A model generated the notes under the pieces. That model saw nothing but the letters and a program-made list of their open reading frames with translations, made no database searches and was not told the DNA's origin. A DNA stretch of 64,000 bases from Kineosporia sp. NBRC 101731 (lineage in GTDB: Bacteria > Actinomycetota > Actinomycetes > Actinomycetales > Kineosporiaceae), in the NCBI RefSeq assembly GCF_030269305.1, contig NZ_BSTC01000003.1:372001-436000 (forward strand). Reading direction: 5' to 3'. Position numbers and translations under genes: made by a program. Numbering within the stretch: the stretch's first letter is position 1; the number at the start of each line of letters is the position of its first letter. Positions 50,339 through 59,110 of the stretch are shown piece by piece.

Positions 50339-52002
50339 CGGCGGGCACTTCCGGTGGTCTCGGGAACGTCTTCCGGCTCAAAGCCAATCACGTTGGCGAC
50401 CGCGGCGTCCGTAGCCTCCTCGACGAGGAGTTCCTGTTCCTGGTCGAGGTCGATCACGGAGCGGCTGGGCAGGATCAGGGCCGCCAGTGCCGCGACCAGG
50501 CACAGTCCGACCGCGGCCCAGGCGCCCACGGAGTAGCCACTGTTGCGCGGCAGCACATCGGGAGCGTGGGTGTGCGCAGCCAGGATGGTGGCGCCCACAG
50601 CGCTGCCGAGCGAGTAACCGATGGTCCGCAGCACCTGGTTCAGGGCCAGGGCGGCGCCGGTCTCCTCACCGGGCACGGCGCTGACGATCATCCGGGGCAT
50701 CACGGCGAACAGGCAGCCGGTGCCCAGGCCGGTGATGCCCATGACCACGAAGATCTGCCAGAGATCGCTGCGGAGGGTGGCGAACATGACCAGGGCCAGG
50801 GCGAAGAAGACGGCGCCGATCGCGAGCATCCGGGAGGAACCGGTGCGGGAGGCCAGGCCCGGCACGAACCGGCTGGCCAGGAAGCTGGCGGCGGACATCG
50901 GCAGCAGCACCAGCCCACCGACCACCACCGAGGCGGCGAGCCCGTAGCCGGTGGACGCCGGGGTCTGCACGTAGCGGATCACCATCGACAGCAGCATGTA
51001 GAGGCCCATCCCGGCGAGCACCGCGGTGACGTCTGCGGTCAGCACCGCGCGGTGACGCACCAGCCGCAGGTCGACCAGCGGGTGGGAGACGCGCAGTTCG
51101 TGCCGGACCCAGATGGCCAGCACCACGACGGCGACGGCCAGCAGACCCCAGATCCGCGATGAGCCCCAGCCCCAGTCCTCACCCTGGCTGATCGCCAGGA
51201 GCACGCAGACCAGCCAGACGGCCATCAGCACCAGGCCGGGAAGGTCGAACGGCGATGAGTGCCGGTGCCGGCTCGGCGGCACCACCACGGCGCACAGCAC
51301 CAGCGCGAGCAGGGCGAGTCCGGCCGCCACCCAGAAGGCCGCGTGGAACCCGAGGTGCTCGGCGATGACGCCGGTGAAGGGGTAGCCGAGCCCGAGCCCG
51401 ACGACGGCGGTGACGGACAGCGTGGCCAGGGCGGGCCGGGCCTGCTCGGGAGCCAGGTGGTCACGGGCCACGCCCATCGCCAGCGGCAGCAGGGCCAGGC
51501 CGAGGCCCTGCAGGGCCCGCCCGGCCACCAGGAGGGCGAACACCGTGAAGGGTAGGGCCGCGAGCACGAGTCCGGCGATCAGCAGGCCCAGCGCGACGAG
51601 CAGCACCGGGAGCCGGCGGGGGCCGTCACCGAGCCGGCCGATCACGGGGGCGCTGACGGCTCCCACGAGCAGGGTGATCGTCAGTGACCACTGCGCCGTG
51701 CTCAGCGAGATGCCGTAGTCGGTGGCGATGGTCGGGATCAGCGGGGCCCCGAGGCTGCTGACCAGGGCCAGCAGCAGGCCGACGTAGGCCAGGACCGGCA
51801 CGAGCAGCCGCCCCCGCCAGGACCGGGGATCGACGATCAGGGGAGCGGGCCGGGTGATCGATGGCGTGTTGACGAGTGCGCTGATGGGAGTGCCTCCTGC
51901 GGGTGCCGCGCCGAGCCCGGTGCGGGAAGTGCCGGATGTCCGAAGCGCCCCGGCGACATCGCCGATCAGGCTCCCATCCGTGTCAACAACCGATGTCATC
52001 AC
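50335..52002 (-). CDS. DHA2-type MFS multidrug exporter (14 helices)
   Basis: 555 residues. A 65-residue Ser/Thr-rich N-terminus precedes 14 membrane helices. The motif region GRLGDGPRRLPVLLVALGLL and the antiporter motif C-like GYPFTGVIAEHLGFHAAFWV are present. It should expel a hydrophobic drug with proton exchange. The GTG at 52002 lies 6 nt after TAATGT on the same strand (leaderless); an ATG follows immediately. The palindrome at 51993-52012 covers both the -10 box and the start codon. Confidence 0.92.
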   Translation of the reverse strand: MMTSVVDTDGSLIGDVAGALRTSGTSRTGLGAAPAGGTPISALVNTPSITRPAPLIVDPRSWRGRLLVPVLAYVGLLLALVSSLGAPLIPTIATDYGISLSTAQWSLTITLLVGAVSAPVIGRLGDGPRRLPVLLVALGLLIAGLVLAALPFTVFALLVAGRALQGLGLALLPLAMGVARDHLAPEQARPALATLSVTAVVGLGLGYPFTGVIAEHLGFHAAFWVAAGLALLALVLCAVVVPPSRHRHSSPFDLPGLVLMAVWLVCVLLAISQGEDWGWGSSRIWGLLAVAVVVLAIWVRHELRVSHPLVDLRLVRHRAVLTADVTAVLAGMGLYMLLSMVIRYVQTPASTGYGLAASVVVGGLVLLPMSAASFLASRFVPGLASRTGSSRMLAIGAVFFALALVMFATLRSDLWQIFVVMGITGLGTGCLFAVMPRMIVSAVPGEETGAALALNQVLRTIGYSLGSAVGATILAAHTHAPDVLPRNSGYSVGAWAAVGLCLVAALAALILPSRSVIDLDQEQELLVEEATDAAVANVIGFEPEDVPETTGSARR

Positions 52003-52012
52003 GCGATGACAT
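51993..52012. promoter_or_regulatory. TetR-type operator over a leaderless promoter
   Basis: ATGTCATC-ACGC-GATGACAT is a perfect 8-bp inverted repeat. It spans part of the -10 box (TAATGT on the minus strand) and the start codon of the exporter, so binding would block initiation directly. Confidence 0.75.
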
Positions 52013-52241
52013 TACTGTCCAGTGATCGTGCCCGGGTGTGGCCGGGCTCACCCGCTCGGCGCCGGATTTGCTCACAGCGAGTACAGTCAGCGTGTCTCTC
52101 GGCTCCCCGGTGCGCTGACACCGCCCGGATCTGTGCCGATGCTCGTCAGAGCCGTTCTCCACCGATGCCGGTGGGATTCGGAGCGACCACGTGGGGCCTC
52201 GTGCCCACCGCTGGTGCCGCCCGACCGAAAGGCTTCAGACA

Positions 52242-53375
52242 ATGACGATTCGTATGGGCTTCGTGAGTTCTTACCCACCCACCGTGTGTGGGCTGGCCAC
52301 CTTCACCTCTTCCCTGCGCCGCGAGCTGGTCGCGGCCGGGGGTGCTCGCGGCAGCGTGATCCAGGCCGTCGACGCCCCCTCCGCCCCCGCCGGCGACGAG
52401 GTGATCGGCAGTCTCGTGGCCGGTGAGCCGGGCAGCGGCCTCCGGGCGGCCGCGCAGCTCAACCAGGGTGACATCGCGATCGTGCAGCACGAGTACGGCA
52501 TCTACGGCGGCATCGACGGCGACGAGATCCTGCCGCTGCTGGCCGCGCTGACCGTGCCGTCGATCGTCGTGCTGCACACCGTGCTGAGCGAACCCACGCC
52601 CGGTCAGCGGGCCGTGCTGGAGATGGTGGCCGGCCTGGCCGGGGCCGTCGTGACGATGGGGACCACCGCCCGCGACCGGCTCGCCACCGGGTACGCCGTC
52701 GACATGGCCAAGGTCAGCGTGATCCCGCACGGCGCCCCGGTGGTGAAAGCGGCGCCCGTGCGCCCCCGCGCCGACGCCACCACCCGTCCGACCGTGCTCA
52801 CCTGGGGCCTGCTCGGCCCGGGCAAGGGCATCGAGTGGGGCGTCGAGGCGATGGCGTTGCTGAGAGATCTCAGCCCCGCGCCGCGGTACCTGGTCGCCGG
52901 TCGTACCCACCCGAAAGTGCTGGCGTACGAAGGTGATGTGTACCGGCAGCGGCTGATCGAGAGAACCCGGCAGCTGGGTCTGGACGACGCCGTGACCTTC
53001 GACAGCCGCTACCTCACCACCACCGAACTGAACGCCATGGTGGCCGCCGCGGACATCGTCCTCCTGCCCTACGACTCCACCGACCAGGTGACCTCCGGCG
53101 TGCTCAGCGAAGCCGTCGCCGCGTCCAAACCCGTGGTGGCGACCAGATTCCCGCACGCCGTGGAACTGCTCTCGGGCGGCGCCGGCCTGCTCGTGCCGCA
53201 CCGCGACCCGACCGCCACGGCGACGGCCCTGCGCACCCTGCTGACCCGCCGCGACATCGCCGAGGACATGAGCCGCGCCGCGGTCACCACCACGCCCGGC
53301 GTGCTCTGGCCCGCGGTGGCCCAGCGCTACCTGGCCCTCGCCGACCAGTTGGTACGAGCCCGGGTGGGCGCATGA
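52242..53375 (+). CDS. GT4-type glycosyltransferase
   Basis: 377 residues, GT-B fold. The N-terminus is RMGFVSSYPPTVCGLATFTS, the domain junction VSVIPHGAPVVKAAP, and the sugar-nucleotide region VLLPYDSTDQVTSGVLSEAV gives the GT4 Glu motif. The ATG at 52242 follows GAAAGGC. It is first in a three-gene unit with ATGA/GTGA overlaps, ending in GH130, so it likely adds mannose or glucose in a polysaccharide or storage glycan made and recycled by this unit. Confidence 0.92.
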   Translation: MTIRMGFVSSYPPTVCGLATFTSSLRRELVAAGGARGSVIQAVDAPSAPAGDEVIGSLVAGEPGSGLRAAAQLNQGDIAIVQHEYGIYGGIDGDEILPLLAALTVPSIVVLHTVLSEPTPGQRAVLEMVAGLAGAVVTMGTTARDRLATGYAVDMAKVSVIPHGAPVVKAAPVRPRADATTRPTVLTWGLLGPGKGIEWGVEAMALLRDLSPAPRYLVAGRTHPKVLAYEGDVYRQRLIERTRQLGLDDAVTFDSRYLTTTELNAMVAAADIVLLPYDSTDQVTSGVLSEAVAASKPVVATRFPHAVELLSGGAGLLVPHRDPTATATALRTLLTRRDIAEDMSRAAVTTTPGVLWPAVAQRYLALADQLVRARVGA

Positions 53376-54385
53376 CCACCACCAGTACCGCCCCCGGGCC
53401 GCTGTTCGACCATCTCCAGCGGCTCACCGTCGGGCCGGGCCTGTTCGAGCACGCCGACCACGCCGACCCGCGCCCCGAACACGGTTACTGCGTGGACGAT
53501 GTCGCGCGGGCGCTGGTCGTGACCAGCCGTGAGCCCGACCCTTCCGCGCAGGTTCAGGCCCTGGCCCGCACCTACCTGGACTTCACCCTGGCCTCGCTGC
53601 GGCCCGACGGCTCCTGCCGCAACCGGATGAGTGTGGACGGCACCTGGTCCGAACCCGGCACCGGGGACTGGTGGGGCCGGGCCGTCTGGGGCCTGGGGGT
53701 CGCCAGCGCGCACGGGCCGACACCGGAGTTCCGCGCCGAGGCACTGCGGGGTTTCCGGCTGGCCGCCGGCGCCCGTCTGTCGCCCCACCTGCGTCCCCGC
53801 ACGTTCGCCGCCCTCGGGGCCTGCGAGGTGCCCGGTGAGCACGACCTGCTGCGTGACGCGGTCCAGGCCGTCGGCGTACCGTCCCCGGCCATGGTGGACC
53901 CGTTCTGGCCCTGGCCCGAACGCTGGCTCACCTACGCCAACGCCTCGATCGCCGAGGCCCTGCTGGTGGCGGGGTCGGTGCTGGGTGACCAAGCCGCCCT
54001 CGGGCACGGCCTGCGGCTGCTGGAGTTCCTGTTACGCACCGAGACCCGCGACGGTCACCTGTCGGTGACGCCCGTCCGGGGGCGCGACCGGGCCGCCGAG
54101 GAGCCCGGCTTCGACCAGCAGCCGATCGAGGTGTCGACCCTGGCCGACGCCTGCGCCCGCGCCTACGACCTGACCGGTGAGGAACGCTGGCGCACCGCGG
54201 TCGGCGCCGCCTGGGACTGGTTCCTGGGCGCGAACGACTCCGGTGTGCCGATGTTCGATCCGGCCACCGGCGCCGGGTTCGACGGCCTGCTCAAGGATGG
54301 CCGAAACCTCAACCAGGGCGCGGAATCCACTCTGGCGGCGCTCTCCACCGCGCAGCAGGCGCGACGTCTGGGGGTGTGGGGGTGA
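53372..54385 (+). CDS. Alpha/alpha-barrel protein of a GT4-GH130 unit
   Basis: 337 residues with helical-barrel character as in six-hairpin glycosidases: GYCVDDVARALVVTSREPD, DWWGRAVWGLGVASAHGP, WLTYANASIAEALLVAG and DGLLKDGRNLNQGAESTLAA. No membrane segment or signal is seen. The ATG overlaps the GT4 stop by ATGA. Acidic residues (CVDDVAR, NQGAEST) could form an active site. It may be a glycosidase or glycan-shaping partner for the GT4; the activity is unproven. Confidence 0.8.
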   Translation: MTTTSTAPGPLFDHLQRLTVGPGLFEHADHADPRPEHGYCVDDVARALVVTSREPDPSAQVQALARTYLDFTLASLRPDGSCRNRMSVDGTWSEPGTGDWWGRAVWGLGVASAHGPTPEFRAEALRGFRLAAGARLSPHLRPRTFAALGACEVPGEHDLLRDAVQAVGVPSPAMVDPFWPWPERWLTYANASIAEALLVAGSVLGDQAALGHGLRLLEFLLRTETRDGHLSVTPVRGRDRAAEEPGFDQQPIEVSTLADACARAYDLTGEERWRTAVGAAWDWFLGANDSGVPMFDPATGAGFDGLLKDGRNLNQGAESTLAALSTAQQARRLGVWG

Positions 54386-55845
54386 CGCTCTCGCACCCTG
54401 TGGCGGCGATGGTCCTGCCCGACCCGGCCCGGGTGATCGCCCAGCTCTTCGTGCCCGGTGAGGAACTCTCCCACGGCACCTCCCGGCGGGGCGCCGTGGT
54501 CGCCCGGGTGCTCGCCCTGCCCGAGGACGAGGTGGAGCGCCTGGTGGACGAGCTGCTCCGGGACTTCCGCGGACGGCACCGCGGGTACCACGACCTCCTG
54601 CTCGCCCACGCCGCGCTGGTCAGCCCGCACGTGCTGGGCGAGGCCCGGATGTCGGTCAGCCGGACCCTGCTGATGGGCGCCACCTTCACGAACGAGTACG
54701 CGCTGGAGGGAGCGGCGCTGTGCAACCCGAGCGCGGTCCCGCACCCCGACCAGAGCGGCCTGAAGGACGGGCAGTTACGGCTGGCGATCAGCCTGCGTGC
54801 CATCGGCGAGGGGCACCTCTCGTCCATCGGCTTCTGCACCGCCGTGGCCGGGCCCGGACCGGAGTGGTCGTTCGAGCCACGGCCGCTACCGGTGGTTCCC
54901 GGCACGAGTTCGCCGGCCCGCTGGCACCGTGAGCATCTGCGGGCGGTGCTGGCCGACCGGGGGCAGATCGACGGACTCGCCCACAGCGTGCTGGTCAGCC
55001 TGCCGGAGCTGTTCACCGAGGCGGACCTGGAGCTCGCCCTGGCCGGTGCGCACCACGACCGGCTCGGGCACATCGGCGGCCGGCCCACCACCGAACTGCT
55101 GCGTCATCTGGTCACCTCCGCCTACCAGGTGACCTTCCCCGACGACATCGACCTCGGTCAGCAGGTGCTCTGCCCGGTCTCCGAGGAGGAGAGCCACGGG
55201 CTTGAGGACGCCCGTTTCGTGCGGTTCACGGGGGACGACGGATCGGTCGGGTACCGGGCGACCTACACCGCCTACGACGGGCGGCAGATCGCCCCGCGCC
55301 TATTGATCAGCCCGGACCTGCGCACCTTCCACGCCCACCGGCTCGCCGGCCCGGCCGCGCGGAACAAGGGCATGGCGCTCTTCCCGCGCCAGGTGGGCGG
55401 CGAGCACCTGGCGCTGTGCCGCTCGGACGGGGAGAGCACCAGCCTGACCCGCTCGGCCGACGGATTCGTCTGGCAGGAGCCCACTGCGTTGCACACTCCC
55501 ACCCTGCCGTGGGAGGTGCTCCAGGTGGGCAACTGCGGGTCGCCGATCGAGACCGACCGGGGCTGGCTCGTGCTGACCCACGGGGTCGGGCCGATGCGGG
55601 TCTACACGATCGGGGCGCTCCTGCTGGACCTCGACGATCCCCGGCGGGTGCTCGCGCACCTGGAAGAGCCCTTCCTGCGGGCGGCCCCGGCCGAACGGGA
55701 GGGGTACGTGCCGAACGTCGTGTACTCCTGCGGGGGAGTCGTGCACGACGGACGTCTGTGGCTTCCGTACGGGATCGGGGACGCGCGGATCGGGGTGGCG
55801 TGGGCCGACGTCGAGGAGCTGCTCGACGCCATGACGACGCACTGA
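54382..55845 (+). CDS. GH130-like phosphorylase/hydrolase
   Basis: 487 residues. After an N-terminal helical part (about 1-80), the five-bladed propeller region holds SRTLLMGATFTNEYALEGAA, NPSAVPHPDQSGLKDGQLRL, HGLEDARFVRFTGDDGSVGY and GNCGSPIETDRGWLVLTHGV. The GLEDAR motif with its Asp is the GH130 general-acid region. GH130 enzymes phosphorolyse or hydrolyse beta-mannosides. GTG 54382 gives a GTGA overlap with the previous stop; GTG 54376 is the alternative. Confidence 0.85.
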   Translation: MTLSHPVAAMVLPDPARVIAQLFVPGEELSHGTSRRGAVVARVLALPEDEVERLVDELLRDFRGRHRGYHDLLLAHAALVSPHVLGEARMSVSRTLLMGATFTNEYALEGAALCNPSAVPHPDQSGLKDGQLRLAISLRAIGEGHLSSIGFCTAVAGPGPEWSFEPRPLPVVPGTSSPARWHREHLRAVLADRGQIDGLAHSVLVSLPELFTEADLELALAGAHHDRLGHIGGRPTTELLRHLVTSAYQVTFPDDIDLGQQVLCPVSEEESHGLEDARFVRFTGDDGSVGYRATYTAYDGRQIAPRLLISPDLRTFHAHRLAGPAARNKGMALFPRQVGGEHLALCRSDGESTSLTRSADGFVWQEPTALHTPTLPWEVLQVGNCGSPIETDRGWLVLTHGVGPMRVYTIGALLLDLDDPRRVLAHLEEPFLRAAPAEREGYVPNVVYSCGGVVHDGRLWLPYGIGDARIGVAWADVEELLDAMTTH

Positions 55846-55850
55846 ACACG

Positions 55851-55877
55851 CTCAGAGGGCTCAGAGGGCTCAGAGGG
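55851..55877. repeat. 9-bp repeat, three exact copies
   Basis: CTCAGAGGG occurs three times in a row, spanning the convergent junction of the GH130 and GT4 genes. The stop codon of the minus-strand GT4 gene lies in the third copy. Confidence 0.9.
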
Positions 55878-56868
55878 TGGTGAAGAGCTGTTCGTAGGCG
55901 GCGACCATGCGCTGCGCGGTGAAGCGGGTCTCGACGTCTTCCCGGCAGGTGCGGCGGTTCAGGGTCGCGGCCTGCTCGACAGCCTTCACCGCCTGGTCCA
56001 GATCATCGGGGAGAAAACCGGTTTCCCCGGGCCGGACCAGCTCCGGCAGCGAACCCAGGGGATGGGCGATCACGGGTGTGCCGGTGGCGAGGGACTCCAC
56101 CACCGACAGCCCGAACGGCTCGGCGAAGCTGATCAGGTGCAGCAGGGCCAGCGCACCCCCGAGCAGCCGGTCCCGCTCGGCCGGTCCGACCGGGCCCAGA
56201 TAGGTGACGCCCGGGCCCAGGTGCGGTTCGACCTGCTCGGCGAAATAGTCCTGATCCTGGATGATTCCGGCCAGGATCAGGGGAACACCCGCGCGCCGGG
56301 CCACCTCGATCGCGCGGTGGGCGCCCTTGTGCGGGTGGATCCGGCCCAGGAACAACAGGTATTCACCGGCCTGCGCGTGGAACGTGAACTCCGCCAGGTC
56401 GATGCCGTGATGGATCGTCGCCCGGTAGGGCAGGTCCGGGTGCCGGTCGGCGTCACTGATCGAGACGTAGTGACCGACATCGGCGTAGGCCCGGTACACC
56501 GGCAGGATCGCGGGGGACGAGAAGCCGTGAATGGTGGTGACCACCGGCGTCCGCACCAGACGGCTGTAGGTCAGGGGCAGGAAGTCGAACTGGTTGGACA
56601 GCACGTCGAACTCGCCCGCCCGCTCGAAAGCGGCTGATATGTGCAGACTCTCGTAGACCTTCGCGTCGAGCGTGAGGTCTTCCTCGTAGCCGGCCGGGCT
56701 CTCGGAGTGCAGCCGGCCGGCGGTGAGCGAGTCGGCGGTCGCGAACAGCGTCACCTCGTGCCCGAGCGCGACCAGCCCTTCGGCCAGGGTCGACGCCACT
56801 TGTTCCCACGGCCCGTACGACCTCGGCGGCGTGCGATGCGCGACCGAGGCGATCACCCCGATACGCAT
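55870..56868 (-). CDS. GT4-type glycosyltransferase
   Basis: 332 residues. The N-terminus MRIGVIASVAHRTPPRSYGP plus WEQVASTLAEGLVALGHEV, the mid-protein ATIHHGIDLAEF, LLFLGRIHPHKGAHRAIEVA and SFAEPFGLSVVESLATGTPV (EX7E motif) are diagnostic of GT4. The ATG lies 6 nt after TATGCT (leaderless). It is convergent with the GT4/GH130 unit and may act on the same glycan. Confidence 0.93.
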   Translation of the reverse strand: MRIGVIASVAHRTPPRSYGPWEQVASTLAEGLVALGHEVTLFATADSLTAGRLHSESPAGYEEDLTLDAKVYESLHISAAFERAGEFDVLSNQFDFLPLTYSRLVRTPVVTTIHGFSSPAILPVYRAYADVGHYVSISDADRHPDLPYRATIHHGIDLAEFTFHAQAGEYLLFLGRIHPHKGAHRAIEVARRAGVPLILAGIIQDQDYFAEQVEPHLGPGVTYLGPVGPAERDRLLGGALALLHLISFAEPFGLSVVESLATGTPVIAHPLGSLPELVRPGETGFLPDDLDQAVKAVEQAATLNRRTCREDVETRFTAQRMVAAYEQLFTTL

Positions 56869-56920
56869 GGCCCCAGCATAGTGCGGTGCCCACGAGATAG
56901 TGCGGTGCCTACTCCTCTGC

Positions 56921-56999
56921 GTTCGTGATCATGCAATCCCCCAGCCTCCGGCCGGGAGGTGCCCCCACTTCCCCGGGGGCACTTTGCATGATCACGAAC
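56921..56999. repeat. Nested inverted-repeat element (79 bp)
   Basis: A perfect 16-bp outer inverted repeat (GTTCGTGATCATGCAA at 56921, its complement at 56984-56999) encloses two GC-rich stems, CCTCC-GGCC-GGGAGG and GTGCCCCC-n8-GGGGGCAC. An A-run (AACAAAAAA) follows. It lies between the GT4 start and the end of the exporter gene. It looks like a REP/MITE-type element or an elaborate terminator. Confidence 0.85.
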
Positions 57000-57033
57000 A
57001 AAAAATGGGGAGGGGGGACGCCCGCACGCGTCC

Positions 57034-58491
57034 CTAGTGAGCGGCCTGGGGGGCCGGCTCCTTCGTGAGGTCGGCGGCCGGAGTGGTCGGGGTGGCCACC
57101 GGCTGGGCAGCCGGGATGAGCGCGGCCAGCACCGCGGCGAGCAGGGAGACGCCGGCGCCGAGCATCAGGGCCACGCGGAACCCGTCTTCGGAGGCCAGGG
57201 AGAATCCACCGAGGTCGATCGTCATCTGGGCCAGCACCACACCGATCACGGCCGAGCCGATCGTCGTGCCCAGCGAGCGCATCAGGGTGTTGAACCCGTT
57301 GGCGGCGGCCGTCTCCGAGATCGGGACCGCACCCATGATCAGGGCGGGCATGGAACCGTAGGCGAGGGCGACACCACCGCTGATGACGATGCCCGAGACC
57401 ATGAGGCCCCACGCGTCCCCCATCAGGAACAGGGAGAGGCCGTAACCGGCGGCGATGATGATCGCGCCCAGGGACAGCACGGCCTTGGGGCCGCGGCTGT
57501 CGATGAGCTTCCCGCCGACCGGGGAGATGACCATCATGACCAGGCCGGCGGGGGCCATCCAGAGACCGGTCGCGAGCATCGACTGCCCGAGGCCGTGACC
57601 GGTGGCGGAGGGGAACTGCAGCAGCTGCGGGAAGACCAGCATCTGCGCGTACATGCCGATGCCGACGAACACCGAGGCGATGTTGGTGACGAGCACCCGC
57701 GGGCGGGCGGTGGTGCGCAGGTCGACCAGCGGGTCGGTGGTGCGGGTCTCCCAGAAGCCCCAGGAGAGCAGGGAGAGCACAGCCACGGCGAACAGGATCA
57801 GCGTGGTGGCCGAGGTCCAGCCCCAGTCGGCACCCTTGGAGATGGCCAGCAGGAGCGAGACCAGGCCGACGGCCAGGCCGAGGGCGCCGGGGTAGTCGAA
57901 GCGCTGGCCCTTCGCGGCGGCCGGGGTGGTCGGCACGAAGGTGTAGATCAGGGTGGCGACGATCAGGGCCAGTACGGCCGAGCCCCAGAACAGCACGCGC
58001 CAGCTGGCGTACTCGGCCACCGCGGCGGCGATCGGCAGGCCGAGGCCACCGCCGATACCCATGGAGGCGCTGACCAGGGCGATGGAGCTGCTCAGGCGGG
58101 CGGCGGGAACCACGTCGCGCAGCAGGGCGATGCCCAGCGGCACCATGCCCATGCCCAGCCCCTGCATGCCGCGCCCGACGATCATCGGCACGACGGAGGA
58201 CGAGAGGGCGCAGACGATCGAGCCGGCGATCAGGGGGACGCTGCAGGCCAGCAGCATGGTGCGCTTGCCGAGCATGTCGCCGAGACGTCCGGCGATCGGC
58301 ACGGCCACGCCGGCCACCAGAAGGGTCACGGTGATGACCCAGGCGGCGTTGCCGGAGGTGGTGTTCAGGATCTGGGGCAGCTCGGCGATGAGCGGCGTGA
58401 CGAGGGTCTGCATGACGGCCGCGGTGGTGCCGGCGAAGGCCAGGGTGGCCACCACCGCACCGGGGCGGGTCGTGCTTTCGGGGGTGCTCAA
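57034..58491 (-). CDS. DHA2-type MFS exporter (14 helices)
   Basis: 485 residues. Membrane helices start at VVATLAFAGTTAAVMQTLV; GRLGDMLGKRTMLLACSVPL is the loop 2-3 motif, and GGGLGLPIAAAVAEYASWRV lies in helix 5. Translation starts at a TTG at 58491 with GGAG 7 nt upstream; the frame is open beyond but runs through the operator region. It is divergent from the MarR gene, which probably represses it. Confidence 0.9.
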   Translation of the reverse strand: MSTPESTTRPGAVVATLAFAGTTAAVMQTLVTPLIAELPQILNTTSGNAAWVITVTLLVAGVAVPIAGRLGDMLGKRTMLLACSVPLIAGSIVCALSSSVVPMIVGRGMQGLGMGMVPLGIALLRDVVPAARLSSSIALVSASMGIGGGLGLPIAAAVAEYASWRVLFWGSAVLALIVATLIYTFVPTTPAAAKGQRFDYPGALGLAVGLVSLLLAISKGADWGWTSATTLILFAVAVLSLLSWGFWETRTTDPLVDLRTTARPRVLVTNIASVFVGIGMYAQMLVFPQLLQFPSATGHGLGQSMLATGLWMAPAGLVMMVISPVGGKLIDSRGPKAVLSLGAIIIAAGYGLSLFLMGDAWGLMVSGIVISGGVALAYGSMPALIMGAVPISETAAANGFNTLMRSLGTTIGSAVIGVVLAQMTIDLGGFSLASEDGFRVALMLGAGVSLLAAVLAALIPAAQPVATPTTPAADLTKEPAPQAAH

Positions 58492-58525
58492 AGCCGGTCT
58501 CCAGGGTGAGGGGTCTACGGCGTTC

Positions 58526-58580
58526 CATGTGTACGATACACATGACATGCACGATGCACACAACATGCGTCATGCACATG
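58526..58580. promoter_or_regulatory. CATG-rich operator cluster between exporter and MarR
   Basis: CATGTGTA-CGA-TACACATG is a perfect 8-bp dyad (58526-58544). It is followed by further related elements (CATGCACGATGCAC, CATGCGTCATGCACATG). The cluster lies upstream of both divergent genes and fits MarR dimers binding in tandem. Confidence 0.65.
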
Positions 58581-58644
58581 CCGGAGGCGCCGTTCGTAGG
58601 CATGGGAAGCTGACCGTGAACGGTCGCGGTCGATGGAGGATGCA

Positions 58645-59109
58645 GTGGTGAGCGGAGAGGCGAGCGGAACACGTCGGACCGCGGAGATCGAGTACGAGCA
58701 GATGCTGCTCTCGCGGCACTCGCTCGTCACTGCCAACCGTGCGCACATGATCGAGCGCAGCGCCTACATCCTGCTCAGCCGGATCCGGGTGCAGGGACCG
58801 ATGTCGATCAGTGAGCTGAGTGAGGCTCTCGGGCTGGATGCCTCCACCCTGAACCGCCAGACGGCCGCGGCCATGCGGGCCGGCCTGCTCGAGCGCATCC
58901 CCGACCCGGACGGCGGTATCGCCCGCAAGTTCGTCATCACGCAGCAGGGGTCGCAGTTGCTCGATGCCCAGCGCGAGATGGTGACCAACGGCCTGGACAA
59001 GCTGATGGCCGACTGGTCGGACGAGGATCTGGCCACCTTCGGGGCGTTCCTCAAGCGGTTCAACATGGACATAGAGCGCCATACCGGCCGGATCTGGCCG
59101 CGCCCCTGA
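58645..59109 (+). CDS. MarR family regulator
   Basis: 154 residues. The winged helix has MSISELSEALGLDASTLNRQ, TAAAMRAGLLERIPDPDGGI and ARKFVITQQGSQLL. The flanking dimer helices are present. GTG 58645 has GGAGG 5 nt upstream; ATG 58633 lacks a ribosome site. It is divergent from the DHA2 exporter with a dyad-rich gap, so it should control that pump in response to a phenolic or drug-like ligand. Confidence 0.92.
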   Translation: MVSGEASGTRRTAEIEYEQMLLSRHSLVTANRAHMIERSAYILLSRIRVQGPMSISELSEALGLDASTLNRQTAAAMRAGLLERIPDPDGGIARKFVITQQGSQLLDAQREMVTNGLDKLMADWSDEDLATFGAFLKRFNMDIERHTGRIWPRP

Positions 59110-59110
59110 C

